Counted from the stretch's first letter, positions 6,474 through 11,713 are shown. The stretch: 11,713 bases of DNA from Oscillibacter sp. CAG:241 (GCA_000435975.1 FR884134.1:4427-16139), one strand, 5' to 3'. Program-made: numbers and translations. The notes: generated from the sequence alone by a model not told the origin.

Positions 6474-6785
6474 TCAGAAGGAGATCTTGCCGATTTCCAC
6501 CTTGGTGTAGGGCTGACGATGACCCTGCCGTTTGCGGTAACCCTTCTTGGGGGTGTACTTGAAGATACGGATCTTCTTGCCCTTGCCGTTCTTCACGACG
6601 GTGGCGTCCACCTTCGCGCCCTCCACCACGGGAGCGCCGAACTTGGTGTTTTCGCCGTCGACGATGGCCAGGACCTGGTCGAACACCACGGAATCACCCG
6701 CGTTGACGTCCAGCTTCTCGATAAACAGGGTGTCGCCCTCAGAGACGTTGTACTGCTTACCACCGGTCACGATAATAGCCTGCAT
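6474..6785 (-). CDS. rplU: Ribosomal protein bL21
   Basis: A 103-residue protein beginning MQAIIVTGGKQYNV, the expected L21 N-terminus, with later 'VFDQVLAIVDGE' and the basic C-terminal 'KKIRIFKYTPKKGYRKRQGHRQPYT' region that binds 23S rRNA (family knowledge). Length matches the usual 102-103 residues. The frame is open four codons further to a GTG at 6797, which has AAAGGA at a good distance, so a four-residue longer form cannot be excluded; the ATG at 6785 matches family length and is preferred. It is the first gene of rplU-prp-rpmA, with a strong promoter about 95 bp upstream. Confidence 0.96.
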   Translation of the reverse strand: MQAIIVTGGKQYNVSEGDTLFIEKLDVNAGDSVVFDQVLAIVDGENTKFGAPVVEGAKVDATVVKNGKGKKIRIFKYTPKKGYRKRQGHRQPYTKVEIGKISF

Positions 6786-6872
6786 TACTTGTTGCACCTG
6801 CCTTTCCTTTATTACGGACTCGCTGTCGGGGGCGTCCGGCGTGGCCGGAACTTATGACCCATTCAAAGCGGC
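6786..6872 (-). promoter_or_regulatory. rplU mRNA leader, possible L21 autoregulatory element
   Basis: About 87 nt of 5' UTR between the predicted start of transcription (near 6872) and the rplU ATG. It contains a short hairpin, TCCGGC-CAC-GCCGGA on the - strand (6835-6849), and then AAAGGAAAGG before the start. Leaders of rplU operons in Firmicutes are known to carry a conserved L21 leader RNA (established knowledge). Membership here is inferred from position only. Confidence 0.4.
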
Positions 6873-6878
6873 TTATAG

Positions 6879-6907
6879 AGTATAACAGAGAAAACGAGGC
6901 TTGTCAA
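6879..6907 (-). promoter_or_regulatory. Strong sigma-A promoter for rplU-prp-rpmA
   Basis: On the - strand: TTGACA (6907-6902), 17-bp spacer, TATACT (6884-6879). The -35 is perfect, the -10 matches 5 of 6, and the spacing is ideal, as expected for a ribosomal protein operon. Confidence 0.88.
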
Positions 6908-7130
6908 TGTCTTTTTGCCGTTTTCCGGAAGATATTCCTTTATATCAGGCTGTCCGGGATCAGGGCGAGGATCTCCCTGACGGATATGCAGCGCTCACGG
7001 CTGGTCTGGGATGCGCCGGGGCCTGGAAGGCCACACCGTACCGCCGCCGCATGGGGGAAGCTGCGGCGCCGGTTTTCCGAGCGATATCTCCTGTGCAGAG
7101 CGCCTTCTGTTTTCTCCGCCGGACATTCCC
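6908..7130. other. Intergenic stretch between the spo0A stop and the rplU promoter, no gene recognised
   Basis: With the leader and promoter, the gene-free stretch here is 345 bp (6786-7130). This 223-bp part is GC-rich and has open frames on both strands, but none has a ribosome binding site with a plausible protein. The only clear secondary structure is CGCCGCA (7045-7051) inverted as TGCGGCG (7062-7068), without a convincing T-run for the - strand. I therefore cannot point to a spo0A terminator. Confidence 0.5.
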
Positions 7131-7889
7131 TCACGCCCGTTTCTGCTTGCGCTGCAATTGGAGCCGGTCGGCGATCATGGCGATGAACTCCGAATTGGTA
7201 GGCTTTCCCTTGGCGGAGTTTACCGTATAGCCGAAATACTTCTGCAGCGTCTCGATGTCGCCCCGGTCCCATGCCACCTCGATGGCGTGACGGATGGCCC
7301 GTTCCACCCGGGACGGGGTAGTACAGAACCGTTTGGCTACCTCCGGATACAGTACCTTTGTCACAGCGTTGATCACATCCATGTCATTCACCGCGATCAT
7401 GATGGCCTCCCGTAGGTACTGGTATCCCTTGATGTGGGCCGGGACGCCGATCTCGTGAATGATGGCCGTCACCATCCCCTCCAGCGCCGGGGCGAAGGGC
7501 GCTTCCTCCTGCTCCGGTGCGGAGGCCTGCCGCATCAGCTCCAGCAGTGACTCCTCATTCACCGGCTTCGGCAGGAAGAAATACACGCCCATCTCCATAG
7601 CCTGGGCAACGGTCCGCCGGTTGCAGAAGGATGACACCACGATGCATCGCGGCTGTTCGCCGCGTAACTGGTTCATCTGCCGCAGCAGACCGAAGCCGTC
7701 CAGGCCCGGCAGCACCACGTCTGTCACCAGCAGCTGCGGCCGCAGCCGCTTTACCATGTCCAAAGCGACTTCACCGCTGTCCGTGCTGCCCACCACCAGG
7801 AACTCGCCGGCAGCTTCCATATGCTGGCGCAGCATGGTCCGAAATTCCTCATTGGCATCCGCCAATACAACTGTTACCTTGTTTTCCAT
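7131..7889 (-). CDS. spo0A: Sporulation master regulator Spo0A
   Basis: A 252-residue response regulator. The receiver domain spans about residues 1-122: phosphoacceptor Asp57 in 'LLVTDVVLPGLDG', Ser86/Ser87 at the switch Thr position, Tyr103 and Lys108 in 'VYFFLPKPV'. After a short acidic, Pro/Ala-rich linker (123-136), the Spo0A DNA-binding domain is near-canonical: 'IIHEIGVPAHIKGYQYLREAI', 'ITKVLYP'-like 'VTKVLYPEVAKRF', recognition helix 'SRVERAIRHAIEVAW' and 'KPTNSEFIAMIADRL'. The start ATG at 7889 has AAAAGGA 10 nt upstream; a GTG at 7910 in frame has none. The acidic pocket reads 'ADAN', where B. subtilis has 'ADDN', so one of two Mg-coordinating acids is Ala12. Upstream DNA contains 0A-box-like sites, which indicates autoregulation. 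Confidence 0.97.
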   Translation of the reverse strand: MENKVTVVLADANEEFRTMLRQHMEAAGEFLVVGSTDSGEVALDMVKRLRPQLLVTDVVLPGLDGFGLLRQMNQLRGEQPRCIVVSSFCNRRTVAQAMEMGVYFFLPKPVNEESLLELMRQASAPEQEEAPFAPALEGMVTAIIHEIGVPAHIKGYQYLREAIMIAVNDMDVINAVTKVLYPEVAKRFCTTPSRVERAIRHAIEVAWDRGDIETLQKYFGYTVNSAKGKPTNSEFIAMIADRLQLQRKQKRA

Positions 7890-7941
7890 CTTGTCCCGTT
7901 CCTTTTCCACTCAGATTGCGCAGCCAAGGCTGCCTGTTTCA

Positions 7942-7961
7942 CGACAAAGCAACATTTGTCG
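7942..7961. promoter_or_regulatory. Inverted TTTGTCG pair just downstream of the spo0A start of transcription
   Basis: CGACAAA (7942-7948) and TTTGTCG (7955-7961) form a perfect 7-bp inverted repeat with a 6-bp spacer. Each arm matches the TTTGTCG part of the 0A box (TTTGTCGAA) but lacks the AA end. With the predicted start near 7969, the pair lies at about +8 to +27, a position suited to repression or to an RNA hairpin in the leader. Confidence 0.5.
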
Positions 7962-7975
7962 CTTGGCCTGCATAT

Positions 7976-8004
7976 AATTTACCAGGAATGGACAGGTTTT
8001 TCAA
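7976..8004 (-). promoter_or_regulatory. Candidate spo0A promoter
   Basis: On the - strand: TTGAAA (8004-7999), 17-bp spacer ending in TGG, then TAAATT (7981-7976). This is an extended -10 type sigma-A promoter (5 of 6 and 4 of 6 matches plus TGn). The predicted start is near 7969, leaving a leader of about 80 nt. A sigma-H promoter cannot be excluded. Confidence 0.5.
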
Positions 8005-8012
8005 GGGGTAAT

Positions 8013-8041
8013 TGTCGAATGCTCGTAACTTATTTTCGACA
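8013..8041. promoter_or_regulatory. Two inverted 0A boxes upstream of spo0A
   Basis: TGTCGAA occurs on the + strand at 8013-8019 and on the - strand at 8041-8035 (in the context TTTTGTCGAAAA). Both match the Spo0A-P core TGTCGAA exactly. Their centres are 22 bp apart, about two helical turns, and the nearer box lies just upstream of the candidate -35 (about -47, with the other at about -69). This fits activation of spo0A by Spo0A-P. Confidence 0.75.
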
Positions 8042-8111
8042 AAAGCATATTAATTTGGCGCAAGTGACATATATTGTGTAGCTTAACGGTTTCTTAGCCA
8101 ACATGTTGTTT

Positions 8112-8321
8112 CTATCCGCGAACGAAATTCGCCCGATAGGACTCGTTGATTTCCCGCAGTTCCCGCTTTCCCTCGATATAGGGGCGGTACATCTCCTCTG
8201 CCCGGCCTCCGCCCAGGTTCCCGCACCCGCCGCAGCCCTGGCAGCCGCCGTCGCACAGGGCCCGCCGCACGATTTCCTCCCGTTGGGCCCTGGTGGTGTC
8301 CTTTATGAGCACAGAGCGCAT
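8112..8321 (-). CDS. Small Cys-rich protein with CX3CX2CX2C motif, function unknown
   Basis: A 69-residue protein starting at ATG 8321, 8 nt behind a strong AGGGAGG. Residues 23-34 read CDGGCQGCGGCG: C23-x3-C27-x2-C30-x2-C33. It is followed by 'NLGGG', then a charged helix-like C-terminus ('EEMYRPYIEGKRELREINESYR'). The N-terminal 22 residues are amphipathic and basic ('RAQREEIVRRA'). No signal peptide or membrane segment, so it is probably cytoplasmic. Four cysteines at this spacing could bind a 4Fe-4S cluster or zinc; the first three match the radical-SAM spacing, but the protein is far too small to be such an enzyme. I have the impression that similar small proteins occur in other Clostridia, but I cannot name the family. 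A TATACT at 8350-8345 may be its -10, but no good -35 pairs with it. It is codirectional with spo0A, which lies 222 bp downstream. Confidence 0.75.
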   Translation of the reverse strand: MRSVLIKDTTRAQREEIVRRALCDGGCQGCGGCGNLGGGRAEEMYRPYIEGKRELREINESYRANFVRG

Positions 8322-8405
8322 ATTTCGCACCTCCCTTCACGACCAGTATACCCGCTCATCATGGGTGTATGCCCAATTTTTTTGGCTCACGCGCCAAATT
8401 TCGCC

Positions 8406-8434
8406 TTGACATTTTGGGCAAAATCCTGTATGAT
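8406..8434 (+). promoter_or_regulatory. Strong sigma-A promoter of ylxM-ffh
   Basis: TTGACA (8406-8411), 17-bp spacer, TATGAT (8429-8434): perfect -35 and 5 of 6 at -10. The predicted start is near 8441, giving a leader of about 39 nt. The region also carries nested short inverted repeats (8371-8419) between the divergent genes. Confidence 0.88.
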
Positions 8435-8443
8435 AGTCTCAGT

Positions 8444-8465
8444 TGTAAAGCACCGAAACTTTACA
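8444..8465 (+). promoter_or_regulatory. 5'-UTR hairpin touching the ylxM ribosome binding site
   Basis: TGTAAAG (8444-8450), loop CACCGAAA, CTTTACA (8459-8465) is a perfect 7-bp stem starting about 3 nt from the predicted transcription start and ending directly against the Shine-Dalgarno GAGGAGGG (8466-8473). It could protect the 5' end of the mRNA or tune initiation. Confidence 0.55.
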
Positions 8466-8479
8466 GAGGAGGGACCGAC

Positions 8480-8845
8480 GTGAAAAATCAGACCTATCGC
8501 ATGACGATGCTGTTCGATTTTTACGGCGAGGTCCTGACCCCGCGGCAGAAGGAATTTTTCGACCTGTACTACAATGAGGACCTGTCCCTGGCCGAGATCG
8601 CGGAGAATTACGGCATCTCCCGCCAGGGTGTCCGGGACGTGATCGTCCGGGCCGAGGCCATCATGACGGACCTGGAGGACAAGACCGGTCTTATGAAGCG
8701 CTTTCTGCAAATGCAGCAGCAGGTGCAGGCCATCCTGGACGCCGCCGAGAAGATCCAGACCGTCAACTACCGGCAGTATGACAATCCGGAGCTGGCGCGG
8801 CTGGCAGACGAGATCACGCGCAGCGCCCAGGCGCTGAAGGAGTAA
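8480..8845 (+). CDS. ylxM: YlxM/UPF0122 family HTH protein, SRP-associated
   Basis: A 121-residue protein. The start is GTG 8480, 6 nt behind GAGGAGGG; the frame is open further upstream only through the promoter. 'LTPRQKEFFDLYYNEDLSLAEIAENYGISRQGVRDVIVRAE' (about residues 20-60) is the sigma-70 region-4-like helix-turn-helix of the UPF0122 family. The C-terminal half is helical and Gln-rich. In Firmicutes and Mollicutes, YlxM is encoded with ffh and has been reported to affect SRP GTPase activity (family knowledge). Here it is directly upstream of ffh with a 5-nt gap, and the ffh ribosome binding site lies in its last codons, so translation is coupled. Length fits the family (about 105-120). 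Confidence 0.93.
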   Translation: MKNQTYRMTMLFDFYGEVLTPRQKEFFDLYYNEDLSLAEIAENYGISRQGVRDVIVRAEAIMTDLEDKTGLMKRFLQMQQQVQAILDAAEKIQTVNYRQYDNPELARLADEITRSAQALKE

Positions 8846-8850
8846 TACCT

Positions 8851-10242
8851 ATGGCATTTGAGGGACTTTCTGAAAAATTAAGCGCCACATTCAAACGCCT
8901 GCGGGGCAAGGGCCGCCTGTCGGAGGCCGACGTCCGGGAGGGCATGCGGGAGGTCCGCCTGGCTCTGCTGGAGGCCGACGTCAGCTATAAGGTGGTCAAG
9001 GACTTCGTGGCCCAGGTCACCGAGCGCTGCATCGGCGCGGACGTCCTGGACAGTCTCACCCCTGCCCAGCAGATCGTCAAGATCGTCAACGAGGAGCTGG
9101 TGCAGCTGATGGGCGGCACCAACGCCAAGCTCACCTTTGCCTCCAAGGGCCCCACCGTGGTGATGATGGTGGGCCTTCAGGGCGCCGGTAAAACCACCAA
9201 CGGCGCCAAGCTGGCGGGCCTGATGCGCCGCCAGTTCGGCAAGCGCCCCCTGCTGGTGGCCTGCGACGTATACCGTCCCGCCGCCATCACCCAGCTGCAG
9301 GTGGTGGGCAAGCAGCTGGATATTCCCGTTTTCGAGATGGGACAGGCCAATCCCGTGCACATTGCCCAGGAGGCCATCAAATACGCCCGGGACCACGGCC
9401 ACGATATGGTGTTTCTGGACACCGCCGGCCGCCTGCATGTGGACGAGGCCCTGATGAACGAGCTGAAGAACATCAAGGCGAAGGTGCATCCCAACGAGAT
9501 CCTGCTGGTGGTGGACGCCATGACCGGTCAGGATGCCGTCAACGCAGCCACTGCCTTCGACCAGGCTCTGGGCATCGACGGCGTCATGCTCACCAAGCTG
9601 GACGGCGACGCCCGCGGCGGTGCGGCTCTGTCCATCCGGGCCGCCACCGGTAAGCCCATCAAGTTCGTGGGTACCGGCGAAAAGCTGGACATGATCGAGC
9701 TGTTCCACCCGGACCGCATGGCCTCCCGTATTCTGGGCATGGGCGACATGCTCACCTTCATCGAAAAGGCCGAGCAGCAGTACGACGAGGAGCAGGCCCG
9801 CAAGCTGGAGGAAAAGCTCAAGAAGAACCGCCTGACTCTGACGGACTACATGGAGCAGATGGACCAGCTGCAAAAGATGGGCAACCTGGGCCAGATTGCC
9901 GGGATGCTGCCCGGTGACATGGGCAAGCAGCTGGATGCCGCCAACCTGGACGAAAAGCAGCTCAATCGCACCCGGGCCATCATCCAGTCCATGACCCCTC
10001 TGGAGCGGGAGAACCCCTCCATCCTCAACGCCAGCCGCAAAAAGCGCATTGCCGCCGGCTGCGGCATGCAGGTGTCGGATGTGAACCGTCTGCTGAAGTC
10101 CTTCGAGATGCTCCAGCAGCTCACCAAATCCATTTCCAAGGGCCGCTTCGGCGGCTTCGGAGGTCCCGGCGGCATGCCCACTCTGGGCAAAGCCAAAAAG
10201 GGCAAGCTCCAGGGCTTCGGCCGCAAAAAACGTTTGAAATAA
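8851..10242 (+). CDS. ffh: Signal recognition particle GTPase Ffh (SRP54)
   Basis: A 463-residue protein. The N domain (about 1-95) includes the conserved 'REVRLALLEADVSYKVVKDF'. The G domain follows with G1 GLQGAGKTT (108-116), G2 'DVYRPAA' (139-145), G3 DTAGR (190-194), G4 TKLD (248-251) and the closing 'GTGE' (274-277). The Met-rich M domain (about 295-463) contains 'GMLPGDMG' and the RNA-binding 'SRKKRIAAGCGMQVSDVNRLLKSF'-type segment, split here as 'ASRKKRIAAGCGM' and 'VNRLLKSFEML'. The C-terminus is Gly- and Lys-rich. Ffh binds SRP RNA and N-terminal signal sequences and delivers nascent membrane proteins to FtsY. Start ATG 8851 is 8 nt behind GAAGGAG (8836-8842). The final codons TTG AAA double as a possible -35 for rpsP. 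Confidence 0.98.
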   Translation: MAFEGLSEKLSATFKRLRGKGRLSEADVREGMREVRLALLEADVSYKVVKDFVAQVTERCIGADVLDSLTPAQQIVKIVNEELVQLMGGTNAKLTFASKGPTVVMMVGLQGAGKTTNGAKLAGLMRRQFGKRPLLVACDVYRPAAITQLQVVGKQLDIPVFEMGQANPVHIAQEAIKYARDHGHDMVFLDTAGRLHVDEALMNELKNIKAKVHPNEILLVVDAMTGQDAVNAATAFDQALGIDGVMLTKLDGDARGGAALSIRAATGKPIKFVGTGEKLDMIELFHPDRMASRILGMGDMLTFIEKAEQQYDEEQARKLEEKLKKNRLTLTDYMEQMDQLQKMGNLGQIAGMLPGDMGKQLDAANLDEKQLNRTRAIIQSMTPLERENPSILNASRKKRIAAGCGMQVSDVNRLLKSFEMLQQLTKSISKGRFGGFGGPGGMPTLGKAKKGKLQGFGRKKRLK

Positions 10243-10263
10243 GTGCCCAGGCATTTATATAAT
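10234..10263 (+). promoter_or_regulatory. Candidate internal promoter for rpsP-khpA
   Basis: TTGAAA (10234-10239, the last two sense codons of ffh), 18-bp spacer, TATAAT (10258-10263). The -10 is perfect, and the short ffh-rpsP gap is strikingly AT-rich in an otherwise GC-rich region. It would let the ribosomal gene be transcribed independently of ffh. Confidence 0.6.
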
Positions 10264-10297
10264 TTGAATTCTATTATCATTCTGGAGGAAAAACATC

Positions 10298-10537
10298 ATG
10301 GTTAAGATTCGTCTGAGAAGAATGGGCGCCAAGAAGGCTCCTTACTATCGCGTGGTCGTGGCGGATTCCCGTTATCCCCGCGACGGCCGCTTCATCGAGG
10401 AGATCGGCACGTACAATCCCTGCGTCTCCCCCGCCGAGATCAAGATCGACGCTGATCGCGCCCGCGAGTGGATCAAGACCGGTGCCCAGCCCACCGATAC
10501 CGTTCGCGCCCTGCTGAAGAAGGTCGACGTTCTGTAA
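10298..10537 (+). CDS. rpsP: Ribosomal protein bS16
   Basis: A 79-residue protein with the S16 signature N-terminus 'MVKIRLRRMGAKKAPYYRVVVADSR', then 'RDGRFIEEIGTYNP' and 'DRAREWIKTGAQPTDTVRALL'. Length fits the bacterial family (about 80-90). It assembles early into the 30S subunit body. ATG 10298 has GGAGG (10284-10288) 9 nt upstream. It follows ffh by 55 bp and precedes khpA by 12 bp, the usual Firmicutes order. Confidence 0.98.
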   Translation: MVKIRLRRMGAKKAPYYRVVVADSRYPRDGRFIEEIGTYNPCVSPAEIKIDADRAREWIKTGAQPTDTVRALLKKVDVL

Positions 10538-10549
10538 GGCAGGGGCACC

Positions 10550-10780
10550 ATGAAGGAACTGCTGCTCTACATCGCCAGGAGCCTTGTGGACCATCCCGAC
10601 CAGGTCACTGTGAACGAGGTGGAAAACGGCGACGAGCTGACGCTGGAGCTGCGCGTGGCCCCCGAGGATATGGGTAAGGTCATCGGCCGTCAGGGCCGCA
10701 TCGCCAAGGAGATCCGCACCGTGGTGCGCTCCTATGCCCAGCGCACAGGCGTCAAGGCATCCGTTGATATCGTGGACTGA
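10550..10780 (+). CDS. khpA: KH-domain RNA-binding protein KhpA (YlqC)
   Basis: A 76-residue single KH domain protein. The RNA-binding GxxG loop is seen as 'GKVIGRQGRIAKEIRTVV' (about residues 42-59: G-R-Q-G), preceded by 'LELRVAPEDMG' and followed by 'VKASVDIVD', the family C-terminus. In Firmicutes KhpA partners with KhpB (Jag/EloR) and affects small-RNA binding, cell division and elongation (family knowledge). The Shine-Dalgarno is weak (CAGGGG, close to the ATG), so translation may be coupled to rpsP, 12 bp upstream. A terminator follows about 25 bp after the stop; rimM, trmD and rplS, which often come next, are not present. Confidence 0.95.
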   Translation: MKELLLYIARSLVDHPDQVTVNEVENGDELTLELRVAPEDMGKVIGRQGRIAKEIRTVVRSYAQRTGVKASVDIVD

Positions 10781-10804
10781 CCTCCCGATACCACTGCAAT
10801 GGCT

Positions 10805-10844
10805 AAAAAAAATAGGACAGGCGTGTGCCTGTCCTATTTTTTTT
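10805..10844. terminator. Bidirectional intrinsic terminator between convergent operons
   Basis: Eight As (10805-10812), TAGGACAGGC (10813-10822), loop GTGT, GCCTGTCCTA (10827-10836), eight Ts (10837-10844). The 10-bp stem with A8/T8 flanks gives a U-tract on either strand. It serves khpA on + and the DUF624 gene on -, whose TAA stop (10845-10843) overlaps the tract. Confidence 0.93.
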
Positions 10845-11466
10845 ACGCATTTTCGTCCAGCTTCCGGAAGATGGGCCGCAGCAGCAGGGCCGTCACGTAG
10901 CTGAGGCTGCTGTATCCCACCAGAACCCACACGATGCTCAGATAAAACCCCACCTCCGGGAGAAACACGCACACCCCCACAGGCACCGCCCAAATGGCCC
11001 AGATCAGCAGCATCCGGGGCAGGTTCCCCACCGCCAGCAGCAGGGCATTTTTCATGTGATTGCGCCAGGTGTTTTCGTACCGGGCCATCAGCGGAAAAAC
11101 GAAGGTCATCACCATGGCCGCCAATTGCAGGGCGAACACCGCCATCACCTTCCACAAAAAGGCGTCGTTCAGCCGGGCCACATACAGGTCGAACCCGCAC
11201 AGAACCGCCACGGCCAGCAGAATCAGCCACACCGGCGTGGCTTTTTTCCAGTTTTCGCCCCATGCACGGAAGAACCGCCGGGCCACATGGCCGTCCTCAC
11301 CGTCGATGACCTTTCCCAGCACCTGATACAGGGCCGCGCAGGACGCGCCCAGGGTCACCACCGGCAGGGAGCACACCAGCCACAGCACGTTCAGCACGAT
11401 CAGACTCCATACCCGCTCCATACCCCGGGCGAAGGCCCCGTTGGGGTCAAAAAACGACTTCAGCAC
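10843..11466 (-). CDS. DUF624 (YesL-like) integral membrane protein
   Basis: A 207-residue protein that starts with GTG at 11466, six nt behind GGGGAG, with only 3 nt between it and the butyrate kinase stop, so translation is probably coupled. DUF624 features are clear: 'SLIVLNVLWLVCSLPVVTLGASCAALYQVL' in the first segment, then 'FFRAWGENWKKATPVWLILL'. About five to six membrane segments can be seen (near residues 20-40, 75-95, 105-127, 143-170, 172-195). Family members such as B. subtilis YesL are often encoded near carbohydrate-uptake genes, and their biochemical role is unsettled. Here the neighbour is butyrate kinase instead. The stop codon lies within the terminator T-run. Confidence 0.87.
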   Translation of the reverse strand: MLKSFFDPNGAFARGMERVWSLIVLNVLWLVCSLPVVTLGASCAALYQVLGKVIDGEDGHVARRFFRAWGENWKKATPVWLILLAVAVLCGFDLYVARLNDAFLWKVMAVFALQLAAMVMTFVFPLMARYENTWRNHMKNALLLAVGNLPRMLLIWAIWAVPVGVCVFLPEVGFYLSIVWVLVGYSSLSYVTALLLRPIFRKLDENA

Positions 11467-11469
11467 CGG

Positions 11470-11713
11470 TCACTCCCCCTTTGCAAGGTCCCGGAACCGG
11501 TGGGCTGTCTCCCGTCCCGACAGCACCCGGGCGGCTCCGGCCGCCAGGGCCTCCATCTCGAACTCCCCGGCCATGACCTCCACCGGCGCGATAAAGCGAA
11601 CCTTTTTCGTCAGATAATCCGCCACATAGGCGGAGTGCGCTATGCCGCCGGTGAGGATGATGCGGTCAATGTCGCCGCCGGCAGCCCCCCCCACAGCGCC
11701 GATGGGGTTGGCG
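11470..11713 (-). CDS. buk: Butyrate kinase, C-terminal part (5' end outside window)
   Basis: The frame is open to the window edge and ends at TGA 11472-11470, so about 80 C-terminal residues are visible. They include 'DRIILTGGIAHSAYVADYL', 'VRFIAPVEVMAGEFEMEALAAGAARVLSG' and a final basic tail. The LTGG-A-S motif with 'PV.V..GE.EMEALA.GA.RVL' is the butyrate kinase version of the acetate/butyrate kinase (ASKHA) fold; acetate kinase differs in this region. The enzyme interconverts butyrate plus ATP with butyryl phosphate, the last step of the ptb-buk butyrate route. The GTG at 11694 is an internal codon, not the start. A branched-chain or isobutyrate kinase specificity cannot be excluded from this fragment. 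Confidence 0.88.
   Translation of the reverse strand, partial: ANPIGAVGGAAGGDIDRIILTGGIAHSAYVADYLTKKVRFIAPVEVMAGEFEMEALAAGAARVLSGRETAHRFRDLAKGE

Noticed and set aside
7045..7068. Hairpin as a spo0A terminator
   Set aside because: The stem is real (7 bp) but no T-run follows it on the - strand; only a short GGTTTT follows on the + strand, where no gene ends.
6854..7230. Overlapping + strand frames in the spo0A-rplU gap
   Set aside because: They run into the spo0A coding region in antisense, lack Shine-Dalgarno sites and look like GC-rich noise.
8878..10254. 458-residue open frame antisense to ffh
   Set aside because: It mirrors a certain housekeeping gene, has a low-complexity His/Gly/Leu composition typical of antisense frames in GC-rich DNA, and shows no recognisable domain.
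10277..11263. 328-residue frame on the - strand across rpsP, khpA and DUF624
   Set aside because: It crosses two certain genes and a terminator, and has no ribosome binding site or domain.

Overview
The window looks like chromosomal DNA of a GC-rich, endospore-forming Clostridia, most likely an Oscillospiraceae (Ruminococcaceae) gut anaerobe. The evidence is a clear spo0A, the Firmicutes-specific L27 N-terminal extension with its Prp protease, a YlxM-Ffh-S16-KhpA cluster, a butyrate kinase C-terminus, and sigma-A type promoters. The genus assignment is inference. No rRNA, tRNA, CRISPR array, insertion sequence or phage gene was seen.

Layout. (1) 1-1552, + strand: the 3' part of a DUF4367 membrane-anchored protein, then two small secreted cysteine-containing proteins of unknown function, ending at a GC-rich hairpin. 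Much of this block is visibly more AT-rich than the genes that follow. (2) 1628-5805, + strand: a promoter inside a 42-bp hyphenated palindrome, then a three-gene ABC transporter operon (large MacB/FtsX-like permease, second FtsX-like permease, LolD/MacB-type ATPase), ending at a U-tract terminator. (3) 5725-6907, - strand: rplU-prp-rpmA with its own promoter and a long 3' hairpin. Prp is expected to trim the L27 N-terminus encoded next to it. (4) 7131-8321, - strand: spo0A preceded by a group of 0A-box-like sites, and upstream of it a 69-residue protein with a CX3CX2CX2C motif. (5) 8406-10844, + strand: ylxM-ffh-rpsP-khpA, transcribed divergently from the Cys-rich gene and ending at a bidirectional terminator. 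(6) 10843-11713, - strand: a DUF624 membrane protein directly downstream of the butyrate kinase 3' end.

How the parts work together. Regions 3 and 5 are housekeeping: ribosome assembly and maturation, and signal-recognition-particle targeting. Region 4 holds the master switch for sporulation, with a promoter architecture that suggests autoregulation. Region 6 belongs to butyrate metabolism. Regions 1-2 are the accessory part: envelope and secreted proteins beside an ABC exporter-like system, with no regulator in view. The most interesting leads are the palindrome at the ABC promoter, the 0A-box cluster, the acidic-pocket substitution in Spo0A, the small CX3CX2CX2C protein, and the pair of unrecognised secreted Cys proteins. 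I saw no convincing wholly new multi-gene system.
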